A stretch of 64,000 nt of DNA from Nocardiopsis endophytica (lineage in GTDB: Bacteria > Actinomycetota > Actinomycetes > Streptosporangiales > Streptosporangiaceae): the NCBI RefSeq assembly GCF_027706725.1, contig NZ_JAQFWQ010000028.1, positions 1 through 64,000 on the forward strand, in the 5' to 3' direction. This document shows, piece after piece, positions 35,622 through 43,837 of the stretch (its first letter is position 1; every line of letters starts with the position of its first letter). Both the position numbers and the translations under genes were made by a program. Below the pieces are notes generated by a model that was given only the letters and a program-made list of their open reading frames with translations, searched no databases and was not told where the DNA came from.

Positions 35622-35811
35622 GGCGTGCCCGGCGTGGCGGGGGGCGGTGTCCGTGGATACTCTGAAGGACGGGACCGCCTCCCGTCCCCCGTTCGGGGCC
35701 GTGGGCCCCGGCCGCTTCAGGGTCGTCTCAGGGCCATCCCCGATGCGGCCCGCGATCCGGCGCGGGCAGGATGGAAGGGCAGGGGCGGTCCGGCGAGCGG
35801 ATGGAGTGAAC

Positions 35812-36408
35812 GTGGCCGTGCATGATCCGATCCCGCGTCCGGGCCAGGTCCCCCAGGTCCGGCTCACCCACGCCGACCGCGACCAGGCGGCCGAGCGCCT
35901 GCAGGAGGCCTACGCCGACGGCCGCCTGGACGAGGAGGAGCTCGACGAGCGCCTCTCCGTGGCGATGAAGGCCAAGTTCCCCGCGGATCTGGAGCCGCTC
36001 TTCCGCGATCTGGCGGTGCCCGGCTCCTCCGCAGCGGCGGCGCCGCACATGCCGCAGGCGCCCGCGGCCCCCGAGGCCCCGCCCTCCGGAGAGGACAAGG
36101 TCTGGGCGGGTGCCGCGCACGCGTCCGGGTACCTGATGCTCCCCGTCGGGCCGCTGCTGGTCCTGCTGCTGCGCGGGAACACCTCGCCCTTCGTGCGCCG
36201 CCACGCGATGGAGGCGCTGAACTACCAGCTCACCGTGGTGGTCGGGTCGATCATCGGGTTCGGGCTGTTCTTCCTGGTGATCCCCGCGCTCGCGGCCACG
36301 CTGATGCTGATGGGGTGGCTCTTCCTCCCGGCGGTCGCCGGGCTGGTGGCGCTGATGGGCGGCCGGTGGAGGTACCCGCTCACCTGGCGCCCGGTCAAGG
36401 ACGGCTGA
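35812..36408 (+). CDS. DUF1707 + DUF4870 membrane protein
   Basis: GTG at 35812 is chosen from several nearby GTGs. Residues 12-65 match DUF1707 (RLTHADRDQAAERLQEAYAD, GRLDEEELDERLSVAMKAKF), a short helical domain found at the N-terminus of actinobacterial membrane or regulatory proteins. A Pro-rich linker leads to DUF4870 (residues 100-190: WAGAAHASGYLMLPVGPLLV, FVRRHAMEALNYQLTVVVGS) with three membrane helices. Function unknown, possibly a stress-related membrane protein. It ends convergently, overlapping the small minus-strand gene at 36395. Confidence 0.83.
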   Translation: MAVHDPIPRPGQVPQVRLTHADRDQAAERLQEAYADGRLDEEELDERLSVAMKAKFPADLEPLFRDLAVPGSSAAAAPHMPQAPAAPEAPPSGEDKVWAGAAHASGYLMLPVGPLLVLLLRGNTSPFVRRHAMEALNYQLTVVVGSIIGFGLFFLVIPALAATLMLMGWLFLPAVAGLVALMGGRWRYPLTWRPVKDG

Positions 36409-36568
36409 CCCGGGAGCCCCACGGACCGGCCAGATGGGCCGGGGCGCGGCGTGCCGGGGGCGCCGGCGCGTCGGCGGAGTGCAGGAGCGCCAGGCCGCGG
36501 TCGAGGTCGCGGTGGAACCGGACGAATGCGGCGGCCAGGCGCCGGAGGGGGCGGGCGAGCGGATCCAT
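36395..36568 (-). CDS. Small hypothetical protein (57 aa)
   Basis: ATG at 36568 follows AAGGGAG at good spacing and encodes MDPLARPLRRLAAAFVRFHR, an arginine-rich amphipathic helix, then a Pro/Ala tail. The promoter region between it and the divergent TetR gene contains two copies of the TetR operator, so it is a probable third member of that regulon. I do not recognise the family. Overlap with the convergent DUF4870 gene is 14 bp. Confidence 0.48.
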   Translation of the reverse strand: MDPLARPLRRLAAAFVRFHRDLDRGLALLHSADAPAPPARRAPAHLAGPWGSRVSRP

Positions 36569-36602
36569 CGCGGTCTCCCTTGCGGATCGGTGTCCATCGA
36601 AA

Positions 36603-36622
36603 TAGACAGACTTGTCTGTACA
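36603..36622. promoter_or_regulatory. TetR operator O1
   Basis: TAGACAGAC-TT-GTCTGTACA: perfect central arms ACAGAC/GTCTGT (36606-36619), matching O3 in front of the MFS gene with the same 2-nt spacer. It lies between the small minus-strand gene and the TetR gene. Confidence 0.72.
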
Positions 36623-36629
36623 CGAATGA

Positions 36630-36649
36630 TGAATAGACGGGTCTGTATA
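36630..36649. promoter_or_regulatory. TetR operator O2
   Basis: TGAATAGAC-GG-GTCTGTATA: the AGAC-NN-GTCTGT core is shared with O1 and O3, with a weaker left half. Its start is 27 bp downstream of that of O1, between it and the TetR start codon. Confidence 0.62.
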
Positions 36650-36731
36650 GTCAAGGGGCGGTCCCGGAACGGTGCCGAACGGGGCGGATGGGCCGCCTGG
36701 GCCGGACGGGGACGGACGAGGGGGACGGCCG

Positions 36732-37364
36732 ATGAGTGTGCACGCGCCGACGGCGGAGGCGGCCGAGGACGCGGCCGATGAGCGGCGGGCGCAGAGCCCG
36801 GCGGCGCAACGGATCCTGGACACGGCCTCCGAACTGTTCTACGAGCACGGGATCGGTGCCACCGGCGTCGACACCGTCATCGCCCGGTCGGGCGTGGCGA
36901 AGATGACCCTGTACAAGCACTACGGCTCCAAGGACGAACTCGTAGCGGCCTACCTGCGTAGGCGCGACCGCCGGTGGCGGGAGCGCCTCACCGCTGCCGT
37001 CGAGGACCGGACCGGCCCGAACGAGCGGATCGCGGCAGTGCTCGACACCCTCGATGCCTGGCTGGAGGGCGAGGTCGAGGCGTACCGCGGGTGCGCCTTC
37101 GTCAACGCCGCCGCGGAGCTGCCCGACCCCGGGCACCCGGGGCGGGCCGTCATCGCCGACCACAAGCGGTGGATGCGCTCCTACCTGGGCGACCTGTCGG
37201 CCGACCTCGGTGTGAGCGACGCCGGGGCCCTCGCCGAGCAGCTCTTCACCGTGTTCGAGGGGGCGACCGTCGCCGCCGTCGTGGACGGCCGCGCCCGGGC
37301 GATGGGGGCGGCGCGCGGCGCGGCGGAGGCGCTCATCGCCGCGCACCGGCCCGCGGACGGATGA
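36732..37364 (+). CDS. TetR/AcrR-family repressor
   Basis: ATG at 36732 follows GAGGGGGACGG. Residues about 25-75 are the HTH (ILDTASELFYEHGIGATGVD, TVIARSGVAKMTLYKHYGSK), followed by a TetR_C_33-like ligand domain with RGCAFVNAAAELPDPGHPGR and DHKRWMRSYLGDLSADLGV. Length, 210 residues, is typical. Three copies of the dyad TAGACAGAC-NN-GTCTGTNNA occur: two in front of this gene and one in the promoter of the convergent MFS gene. It probably represses itself, the MFS exporter and the small divergent gene. Its end overlaps the MFS gene end by 32 bp. Confidence 0.92.
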   Translation: MSVHAPTAEAAEDAADERRAQSPAAQRILDTASELFYEHGIGATGVDTVIARSGVAKMTLYKHYGSKDELVAAYLRRRDRRWRERLTAAVEDRTGPNERIAAVLDTLDAWLEGEVEAYRGCAFVNAAAELPDPGHPGRAVIADHKRWMRSYLGDLSADLGVSDAGALAEQLFTVFEGATVAAVVDGRARAMGAARGAAEALIAAHRPADG

Positions 37365-38565
37365 GGGCGCCGAGTGCGGCGGCGACGGCCGCGAGCGCGA
37401 ACGCGGCGGTGAGCGACCACGTGTCGGCGGCCAGCCCGGCCAGCGGCGCCCCGGCGGTCTGACCGGCGGCGATCATCAAGAAGGCCGCCCCCACCCCGAA
37501 CGAGGGGGCGTCCGGGTACAGGCGGGTGCCCCACAGGAGCAGCAGCCCGGTGAGCGCGGTGTACACGGCGCCGAACAGGGCGGCCGCGGCGAACGCGGCC
37601 GGGGCGGCCGCCGCGGGGGCGAGAACGGGGGCCAGCGCCGGCGCGGCGGTGGCGGCGGCGAGGGCGGGCATGGCCAGGGCCCACGCACGCCGGAGGCCCA
37701 CCCGGGAGGCGAGCTCGCCGGTGAACGCCCCGAGGGTCCCGGCCGCACCCAGGACGATCCACATGGCGACCGAGGCGGTGGGCCCCAGCCCGGCCTCGGC
37801 CACGGCGAGCTCGCGTCCGAAGGTCCACACGGCCGACGCGGCCCCGCCCATGGCGGCTGCGGCGGTGAGCATGCGGCCGGCCCCTGGGCGCAGGAGCGGT
37901 GCGGGCAGCAGGCCCGCGAGGACCGACCGAGTCCCTCCCGCCCCGGCGGGTCCCCCGGGCCGCGTGGGCCCCGGCGGAACCGTTCGAGCGGCCCACAGTG
38001 TGGCGGCCAGGGCCAGCACGGCGAAGGCGAGCCAGGCCGGGCGCCACTGGGCGCCGACGAGCAGGGCGACCGGCCCCGACACGGCCACGCCGACCCCCGT
38101 TCCGGCGTTGACGACGTTCTGCACGCGGTCCCTGAGGGAGGGGGAGACCCGGTGGGCGACGGCCTCGGCCAGGGGCGGGGAGGCGAGACCGGTGCTCGCG
38201 CCCCCGATGAGGAAGCCGAGGGCGAGGATGGAGGGCGAGGGGGCGACCGCGACCAGGGTGGTGCCCGTGGTGGCCAGGGCCCCGGCGGCGACGGCGACCC
38301 GGCGCGGGGCGAAACGGCCTGACAGGAGCATGGAGGCGGCGATCGCGGCGCAGTAGGCGGCATAACTCCCGGAGGCGATGAGCCCGGCCGCCGCGGCCCC
38401 GAGCCCGAACTCCTCCCGGAAGGCGGGCACGAAGAGGCCGTAGGCGAAGCGGGCGATGCCGTAGGTGACGGCGATGAGCGCCATTCCGGACGCGGCGAGC
38501 CGAAGGGACCCGATGGGCGGAGCCCCGCTCGTGGCGGACGGGGCGGTGGTGGGTGCGGTCGTCAT
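37333..38565 (-). CDS. MFS transporter (12 TM, YbfB/CynX-like)
   Basis: The 410-residue protein has about 12 hydrophobic helices. Features include MALIAVTYGIARFAYGLFVP, LIASGSYAAYCAAIAASMLL, FAPRRVAVAAGALATTGTTL, and a central ALLRPGAG loop. The N-terminal TYGIARFAYGLFVPxxRxEF motif is typical of the YbfB/YjiJ branch. ATG at 38565 is 6 nt after -10 TATACT, without ribosome site, so the mRNA should be leaderless. TetR operator O3 overlaps the promoter. Substrate unknown; a compound that also inactivates the TetR protein is likely. Confidence 0.9.
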   Translation of the reverse strand: MTTAPTTAPSATSGAPPIGSLRLAASGMALIAVTYGIARFAYGLFVPAFREEFGLGAAAAGLIASGSYAAYCAAIAASMLLSGRFAPRRVAVAAGALATTGTTLVAVAPSPSILALGFLIGGASTGLASPPLAEAVAHRVSPSLRDRVQNVVNAGTGVGVAVSGPVALLVGAQWRPAWLAFAVLALAATLWAARTVPPGPTRPGGPAGAGGTRSVLAGLLPAPLLRPGAGRMLTAAAAMGGAASAVWTFGRELAVAEAGLGPTASVAMWIVLGAAGTLGAFTGELASRVGLRRAWALAMPALAAATAAPALAPVLAPAAAAPAAFAAAALFGAVYTALTGLLLLWGTRLYPDAPSFGVGAAFLMIAAGQTAGAPLAGLAADTWSLTAAFALAAVAAALGALIRPRAGARR

Positions 38566-38575
38566 GGGAGGAGTA

Positions 38576-38595
38576 TAGACAGACAGGTCTGTCTA
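38576..38595 (-). promoter_or_regulatory. TetR operator O3 in the MFS promoter
   Basis: Perfect 9-bp arms TAGACAGAC and GTCTGTCTA with an AG centre, located between TTCACA (-35-like) and TATACT (-10) of the MFS promoter. The TetR protein bound here would block RNA polymerase. Confidence 0.78.
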
Positions 38596-39011
38596 CTGTG
38601 AAGGGCCGACGAGAGAGTCCCGGATCACGCCGACGGCGGGAGGCAGGGGGAGGGGGTGCACCGGGCCGACGGGCGGCGCATACCGGGCATGGCGGGCGGA
38701 TATGCGAAGTGGGGTATCCGGTGTGGTGAAAGGATCGCCTCAGAGGTGATCAGGTGGTGGAACCGCCACTCCGTATGGCCCTGGCCGCCCGAGGCGCCCA
38801 CCCGGACCGCGAGTGACCCGGCACTGGCGGGCAGGGCCGGGGAATCGCCCCTTTCACTCCGTCGCCGCCCACCGCGGCGACCACCCGCGCGCCGGACGGC
38901 GCTGCCGCATGGGCCGATGGCCCGGGCTTCGTCGGCGCCGTCCCGACATGACGGGGGCCGCCGCACGCTACCGGTGCGGCGGCCCCCGTCGGCCCGGACC
39001 CACGGCCCGTC
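38596..39011. other. Intergenic stretch, accessory/conserved boundary
   Basis: About 355 bp without a credible gene, including a patch less GC-rich than its surroundings (GTGAAAGGATCGCCTCAGAG near 38728), and ending in the 16-bp hairpin at 38951-38989. It separates the TetR/MFS module from the conserved ppi-rhomboid-crgA block. Confidence 0.4.
38951..38989 (-). terminator. Strong hairpin after the DUF5324-like gene
   Basis: Perfect 16-bp arms ACGGGGGCCGCCGCAC (38951-38966) and its complement (38974-38989) with a 7-nt loop, 22 bp beyond the stop of the leftward gene at 39012. No T tract, as is common in high-GC genomes. Confidence 0.7.
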
Positions 39012-39572
39012 CTACTTCTTCGCGGCGCCGTCGGCCTCGGGGCCGGCGCCGACGCCCGCGACCTCCCCGGTCTTGGCCTTGGCGGCCTCCTTGGCCTCGC
39101 GGGCCTTGGACTGGAGCTGCTCGCGGGTCTCGCGGACCTGCTCGCGGGCCTGGTCCAGGTTCTCCTGCCACTCGGCGTCCTGGGCGGCCTTGCGCAGCCG
39201 GATGGCGCCGTACACCGCGGCGGCGCCGAGCGCGGCCACCCCCGCGAACACCACGGCCTTGGGCACGCGGCGGCCGCTGTGGCGGGCCGCGATCAGCCCG
39301 CGGCGGGTCCGGTTCGGCTCCACCCGCTGGGCGGCGGTCGTGAGCAGGTCGGCCACGCGCGGGGCGACGGTGTCCTCGACCCGCAGTGCGGCGGACTCCA
39401 GGCGCGGCGCGGTCCACCCGCGGGCGCGCAGCAGGCCGCGTTCGGCACCCGCCCTCGCCTGGTCGGCGTAGGGGCCCAGACGCTCCCTCTGCTCCCGGGC
39501 GAGCTCCTGAAGACGCGCCATCGCCGCCTCCGCGTCCACCTCCGCCTTGCGACGCTTCATCTGGATGGCCAC
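39012..39572 (-). CDS. DUF5324-like helical membrane-associated protein
   Basis: GTG at 39572 follows AAAGGGAG at good spacing. The 186-residue protein has long charged helices (RLQELAREQRERLGPYADQA, RLESAALRVEDTVAPRVADL), one membrane segment (VPKAVVFAGVAALGAAAVYG) and a Lys/Ala/Glu-rich coiled tail (AREQVRETREQLQSKAREAK). This layout and its position beside cyclophilin and rhomboid genes match the actinobacterial DUF5324 family. Biochemical role unknown; a membrane-anchored scaffold is plausible. A strong hairpin lies after the stop. Confidence 0.72.
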   Translation of the reverse strand: MAIQMKRRKAEVDAEAAMARLQELAREQRERLGPYADQARAGAERGLLRARGWTAPRLESAALRVEDTVAPRVADLLTTAAQRVEPNRTRRGLIAARHSGRRVPKAVVFAGVAALGAAAVYGAIRLRKAAQDAEWQENLDQAREQVRETREQLQSKAREAKEAAKAKTGEVAGVGAGPEADGAAKK

Positions 39573-39950
39573 GGTGAACTCCCTTTCTCCGAAGGATGTG
39601 GACAACCCCCTGCCCGCTCGCACCGGTTTCCATGCGCCCGGGCGGGGTCTTGCCGCTCACACCGGCGATCACCCCTTCGCCGGGATGAGGGCTGAGCGGG
39701 CGTTATACGCGCGTTATATCAACATAGGTGTCCTAAGGCCGACACCGGGTGTTCAACACGCATTCCGCTCCCTCCGCTCCCTCCTCTGACGTCGCAGGTC
39801 GCCCGGGCGTTCCGCGCCGGGGCGGCAGCCCGGGCGGCGCGGCGGGCAGGGGGCGGCGGCCGCGCGGGGCCCATGGGCGAAGGCTTCGGGACGCCCGCCC
39901 TGGGCCCGGTACGGTGGGGGCGTAAGCAACGGCAATGGAAAGGGACGCGG
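39573..39950. other. Intergenic promoter region DUF5324-like / cyclophilin
   Basis: The gap between divergent genes includes a DnaA-box-like TGTGGACAA at 39597-39605, and an AT-rich pocket at 39699-39737 with a direct repeat of GCGTTATA (39700 and 39712), probably the promoter of the cyclophilin gene. No additional gene is supported. Confidence 0.5.
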
Positions 39951-40475
39951 GTGACCGACGTCAACGGCCGGCCCAAGGCGCGGCTGAACACCAACAAGGG
40001 GACGATCGTCGTCACGCTCTTCGCGGACGAGGCCCCGGAGACGGTCGAGAACTTCATCGGGCTCGCCGAGGGCACCAAGCAGTGGGTCGACCCCACCACG
40101 GGCAGGCCCAGCAACGGCAGGCTCTACGACGGCACCATCTTCCACCGGGTCATCGAGAACTTCATGATCCAGGGCGGCGACCCGCTGGGCAACGGCCGTG
40201 GCGGCCCCGGGTACAAGTTCAAGGACGAGTTCCGCGACGACCTGAAGTTCGACCGCCCCTACCTGCTGGCGATGGCCAACGCAGGGCCGAACACCAACGG
40301 CTCGCAGTTCTTCATCACCGTGGGAACCCCGGACTGGCTGAACGGTCGGCACACCATCTTCGGCGAGGTCGCCGAGGGCGCCGAGATCGTCCAGGCCATC
40401 TCCGAGGTCGCCACCAACCCGCAGGACCGCCCGCTGGAGGACGTCACGATCGAGTCCGTCCAGATCGAGCGCTAG
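39951..40475 (+). CDS. ppiA: Peptidyl-prolyl cis-trans isomerase (cyclophilin)
   Basis: GTG at 39951 follows AAAGGGACGC. The 174-residue protein is a complete cyclophilin: [19 protein letters not shown], catalytic Arg in [34 protein letters not shown], the aromatic site [15 protein letters not shown]. It catalyses proline isomerisation in the cytosol, as there is no signal peptide. The rhomboid gene starts 7 bp after its stop, so the two share an operon, in the conserved ppi-rhomboid-crgA order of actinobacteria. Confidence 0.95.
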   Translation: MTDVNGRPKARLNTNKGTIVVTLFADEAPETVENFIGLAEGTKQWVDPTTGRPSNGRLYDGTIFHRVIENFMIQGGDPLGNGRGGPGYKFKDEFRDDLKFDRPYLLAMANAGPNTNGSQFFITVGTPDWLNGRHTIFGEVAEGAEIVQAISEVATNPQDRPLEDVTIESVQIER

Positions 40476-40482
40476 GCCCGCA

Positions 40483-41397
40483 ATGGCCGCACACCCCACC
40501 CCTTCCTCCGGGCCGGGCGCGGCTCCGGTGTGCTACCGGCACCCGGACCGCCCGGCCCGCATCACCTGTACCCGCTGCGAGCGGCGCATCTGCCCGGACT
40601 GCATGAACGACGCCTCGGTGGGCCACCAGTGCCCCGAGTGCGTGGCGGAGGCGAACCGCAGGGTACGCGCCCCGCGCACGGTCTTCGGCGGGCGCCCGAC
40701 CACGGCCCCGTACGCCACCTGGACGTTCCTCGGGCTGATGGCGGCCGGGTACCTCCTGCAGACGGTGGACTGGAGCATCACCGGCGCGTTCGGGATGAAC
40801 GCGCTCGCCGCGGTCTTCGGCGGCGAGTGGTACCGGATGATCACCGCCGCCTTCCTGCACGGCGGGGTCATGCACCTGGCCTTCAACGCGTTCGCGCTCT
40901 TCGTGGTCGGGCGCCAGCTGGAGGCCTGGCTGGGGCACGTGCGGTACGCGGCCCTGTGGCTGCTCAGCGCCCTCGGCGGCTCGGCGGTCACCGTGCTGGT
41001 GACCGCGGTGACGGGGCTGGCGACCGGCACCCTGGTACCGCAGCTGTCGGTGGGCGCCTCGGGCGCGGTGTTCGGGCTCTTCGGCGCGGTGCTGGTGCTG
41101 GGCCGGCGGCTCGGCCTGGACACCCGGTTCGTGCTGCTCCTCCTGGCGGTGAACCTGGTGATCACGTTCCTGCCGGGGCTGAACATCGCCTGGACCGCCC
41201 ACGTGGGCGGGCTGCTGACCGGCCTGGCGCTGGGCGCCGGGTTCGGCTACCTGCCCCGGGGCGGCCAAGGGCGGCCGGGGAGCGGCTCCGGACCGGGGGC
41301 GGTCCACCTGCTGGTCGCCGCCGGCTGGGCGCTGCTCATCGCGGCCGTGGCGGTCGCGAGCGCGGTGGCGCTGATCGGCGCGTTCGGGGCCGCCTGA
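40483..41397 (+). CDS. Rhomboid-family intramembrane serine protease
   Basis: The 304-residue protein has an N-terminal zinc-ribbon/B-box-like segment (CYRHPDRPARITCTRCERRI, CPDC, HQCPEC) and then six membrane helices. The catalytic Ser lies in VGASGAVFGLFGA and the partner His in WTAHVGGLLTGLALG; HGGVMHLAFNAFALFVVG on helix 2 supplies the oxyanion residues (His, Asn). Rhomboids cleave membrane proteins within the bilayer. The substrate here is unknown. Cotranscribed with the cyclophilin gene and convergent with crgA. Confidence 0.94.
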   Translation: MAAHPTPSSGPGAAPVCYRHPDRPARITCTRCERRICPDCMNDASVGHQCPECVAEANRRVRAPRTVFGGRPTTAPYATWTFLGLMAAGYLLQTVDWSITGAFGMNALAAVFGGEWYRMITAAFLHGGVMHLAFNAFALFVVGRQLEAWLGHVRYAALWLLSALGGSAVTVLVTAVTGLATGTLVPQLSVGASGAVFGLFGAVLVLGRRLGLDTRFVLLLLAVNLVITFLPGLNIAWTAHVGGLLTGLALGAGFGYLPRGGQGRPGSGSGPGAVHLLVAAGWALLIAAVAVASAVALIGAFGAA

Positions 41398-41526
41398 GCG
41401 GACCGGAACGGTGAGGGGCGGGACGCGGGTCCCGCCCCTTCGCCGTGTGGGGGGCGGACCGGCGGGCGGGCACACCCCGGGGCCCGCAGCGCCGCCGCCG
41501 CGAGTCGAACACACCTACCCACAGCC

Positions 41527-41626
41527 TGTGGACAACCATGTGGACAGAACCGTGCCGGGTTGTGGACAAACGTCCGATTCCCCCCAGTGAGCAGGGGAAA
41601 CGGGGTCAATGCCAGCGTGTGGACAA
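41527..41626 (+). promoter_or_regulatory. Cluster of DnaA-box-like 9-mers
   Basis: TGTGGACAA occurs at 41527-41535, 41561-41569 and 41618-41626, and TGTGGACAG at 41539-41547, all in one orientation. The complement TTGTCCACA is the actinobacterial DnaA box. The first three lie between the rhomboid and crgA, the fourth inside the crgA 3' end. A fifth copy is at 39597. Binding is predicted, not shown. Confidence 0.65.
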
Positions 41627-41875
41627 GATGACGCAGATGATGATCCCGCCGAAGCCGATGGCCAGGTTCCAGTTGCCCAGATCGGCCATGAACGGGATCT
41701 TCCCGTCCACGCCGGCGATGTAGTAGGTGGCGATCCACAGCACGCCGGCGATGCCGAACGTGAGCATGGTCGGCACCAGCCAGCGGGGGCTGATCTTGGG
41801 CTTTACCGCCTCCGCGGGAGGCGTGTAGACGGCCTTCTTGGCCTTACTCTTGCGATCGTTGCGGGACTTGGGCAC
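41606..41875 (-). CDS. crgA: Cell division protein CrgA
   Basis: GTG at 41875 follows TTGGAGC. The 89-residue protein starts VPKSRNDRKSKAKKAVYTPP, a charged cytoplasmic segment, and then has two transmembrane helices (PRWLVPTMLTFGIAGVLWIA, LAIGFGGIIICVILSTRW) joined by a short extracytoplasmic loop. CrgA links FtsZ/FtsI to the septum and coordinates growth with division in actinobacteria. Its place next to pknB and the rhomboid/cyclophilin genes is conserved. The 3' end contains a DnaA-box-like site. Confidence 0.94.
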   Translation of the reverse strand: MPKSRNDRKSKAKKAVYTPPAEAVKPKISPRWLVPTMLTFGIAGVLWIATYYIAGVDGKIPFMADLGNWNLAIGFGGIIICVILSTRWH

Positions 41876-41939
41876 GGTCGCTGCTCCAATTACCAATCGG
41901 CCGGAACGGGCGCGTTGCGGGGTCCAGTGTACGCCCGGG

Positions 41940-43766
41940 TCACTCCCTGCGGCCCCACGCCGGGACGTCCCAGCCGGCCTCGTCCCCCTGGCCGTCGCCG
42001 CCGTCCTGGCCCCCGTCGTTTCCGTCCTGGCCGCCGCCGTTCTGGCCGTCGTCCCCGTCGGGCGGAGGGCTCTGCGGCTCACGCGCGATGGTGACGGTCA
42101 CCAGGGTCCCCGGGGCGACCTCCTCGCCGGCGGCCGGATCCTGGGCGATCACCCGCCCGGGCTCGGCCTCGTCGCTGTCGGCCTGCTGGAACGAGCTGTT
42201 CAGGCCCTCGTCGGAGAGCAGCTGGGCGGCCTCCTGCTGGGTGCGCCCGCTCAGGTCGGGCACCTGCACCTGCCCGGAGCCCTCGGACACCACCAGGTCC
42301 ACCGCGCTGCCCGGCGCGGCGTCCTCGCCCGACCCCGGCGAGGAGCGGATGACGACCCCCTCCTCGTACTGGTCGGACTCCTCGCGGCTGACCTGCCCGA
42401 CGGACAGGCCGTTGTCCTGCAGCGTCTGCCGGGCCGTGTCCTCGGCCATCCCCTCCAGGTTCGGCACCTGCACCGCCTCGGGGCCCGACGACACGTACAC
42501 CGTGATGGCGTCGTCCGCGGCGACGTCCTCACCCGCCTCGGGGTCCGTCCGGGTGACCTGGTCCTCGTCGAAGTCCTCGCTGGGCTCGGCCTCCTGGGAG
42601 ATGTCCCCGGTGAAGCCCTCGTCCCGGAGCGTCTGCTCGGCGTCGTCGAAGGAGGAGCCCGAGACGTCGGGAACGCTGATGGTGTCGGGCGTATCGCCGC
42701 CCCCGCCGCCGTCGTTCCCGTTGTTCATGAAGAGCAGGAAGCCCACCAGCGCCGCCGCGGCGATCAGCGCGAGCACCAGCACGGTCCACAGGGCCGCCTT
42801 GCCGCCCTTGCCGTCGCGGCGGTCGTAGTCGTCGTCGTAGCGGTCGTACCCGCGGTCCTCGTCCACGGGCGGCAGCGCCGTGGTGGACCCGGCCGCGCCC
42901 ATGGCCATGGTGCTGGGCGCGGGCTGCATGCCCTGGAGGCCCCGCTCCAGGTCCTGGCGCATCTCCTCGGCGCTCTGGTACCGCTCGTCCCGGTCCTTGG
43001 CCATGGAGCGCAGCACCACGGCGTCCAGCCACTCCGGGATCTCCGGGTCGACGTCGGCCGGCGGCACCGGGTCCTCGCGCACGTGCTGGTAGGCGATGGA
43101 GACCGGGGAGTCGCCGGTGAACGGCGGGCCGCCGGTGAGCAGCTCGTAGAGCACGCACCCGGTGGAGTAGATGTCGCTGCGGGCGTCCACCCGCTCACCG
43201 CGGGCCTGCTCCGGGGACAGGTACTGGGCCGTGCCGATGACCTGGGACGCCTGGGTCATGGTGGCCTGGTTGTCGTTCATCGCCCGCGCGATGCCGAAGT
43301 CCATCACCTTGACCTCGGCCTGCTTGGTGAGCATCACGTTCGCGGGCTTGATGTCCCGGTGCACGATGCCGTTGCGGTGGCTGTACTCCAGCGCCCGCAG
43401 GATGCCCCCGGTGATCTCGGCGCACCGCTCCGGAAGCAGCTTCCGGCCGTCGTCGAGGATCTCCTTCAGGGTGCGGCCGTCGACGTACTCCATCACGATG
43501 AACGGCAGCGGGACGCCGTCCACCATGTCCTCGCCGGTGTCGTAGACCGCGATGATCGACGGGTGGTTCAGCGACGCCGCCGACTGCGCCTCGCGCCGGA
43601 AGCGCTCCTGGAACGTGTGGTCGCGCGCCAGGTCGGCGCGGAGCGTCTTCACCGCCACCAGCCGGTCCAGGCGCAGGTCGCGCGCGCGGTGGACCTCCGC
43701 CATGCCGCCGCGCCCGATGAGGGCGTCGAGCTCGTAGCGTCCGCCGAAGAGCCGTGGCTGTGACAT
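41940..43766 (-). CDS. pknB: Ser/Thr protein kinase PknB with three PASTA domains
   Basis: The 608-residue kinase has the glycine loop IGRGGMAEV, catalytic Lys40 (RLVAVKTLR), HRDIKPANV with Asp138, DFGIAR with Asp156, and the T-rich activation loop ATMTQASQVIGT before YLSPEQARG. One membrane helix (LWTVLVLALIAAAALVGFLL) separates it from three extracellular PASTA domains beginning TISVPDVSG, VQVPNLEG and VQVPDLSG, which sense muropeptides or lipid II. The tail is Asp/Gly/Gln-rich (DDGQNGGGQDGNDGG). It controls cell-wall synthesis by phosphorylating FHA and division proteins. Final gene of the leftward cluster. Confidence 0.96.
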   Translation of the reverse strand: MSQPRLFGGRYELDALIGRGGMAEVHRARDLRLDRLVAVKTLRADLARDHTFQERFRREAQSAASLNHPSIIAVYDTGEDMVDGVPLPFIVMEYVDGRTLKEILDDGRKLLPERCAEITGGILRALEYSHRNGIVHRDIKPANVMLTKQAEVKVMDFGIARAMNDNQATMTQASQVIGTAQYLSPEQARGERVDARSDIYSTGCVLYELLTGGPPFTGDSPVSIAYQHVREDPVPPADVDPEIPEWLDAVVLRSMAKDRDERYQSAEEMRQDLERGLQGMQPAPSTMAMGAAGSTTALPPVDEDRGYDRYDDDYDRRDGKGGKAALWTVLVLALIAAAALVGFLLFMNNGNDGGGGGDTPDTISVPDVSGSSFDDAEQTLRDEGFTGDISQEAEPSEDFDEDQVTRTDPEAGEDVAADDAITVYVSSGPEAVQVPNLEGMAEDTARQTLQDNGLSVGQVSREESDQYEEGVVIRSSPGSGEDAAPGSAVDLVVSEGSGQVQVPDLSGRTQQEAAQLLSDEGLNSSFQQADSDEAEPGRVIAQDPAAGEEVAPGTLVTVTIAREPQSPPPDGDDGQNGGGQDGNDGGQDGGDGQGDEAGWDVPAWGRRE

Positions 43767-43837
43767 GTGCTGAACAGTTCCTTATGTCGTCGCGGTGGCC
43801 GGGCGCCCCGTCGGTACCTTCTGGGTGGGTCGTCGGG

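Noticed and set aside
38656-39471. Plus-strand 271-codon frame over the DUF5324-like gene.
   Set aside because: Ser/Arg/Pro-rich antisense shadow with no ribosome site; the minus-strand gene has helix and membrane patterns.
41398-41640. Chromosome origin oriC.
   Set aside because: DnaA-box-like sites cluster here, but dnaA and dnaN are absent, no AT-rich unwinding region is present, and the boxes are few.
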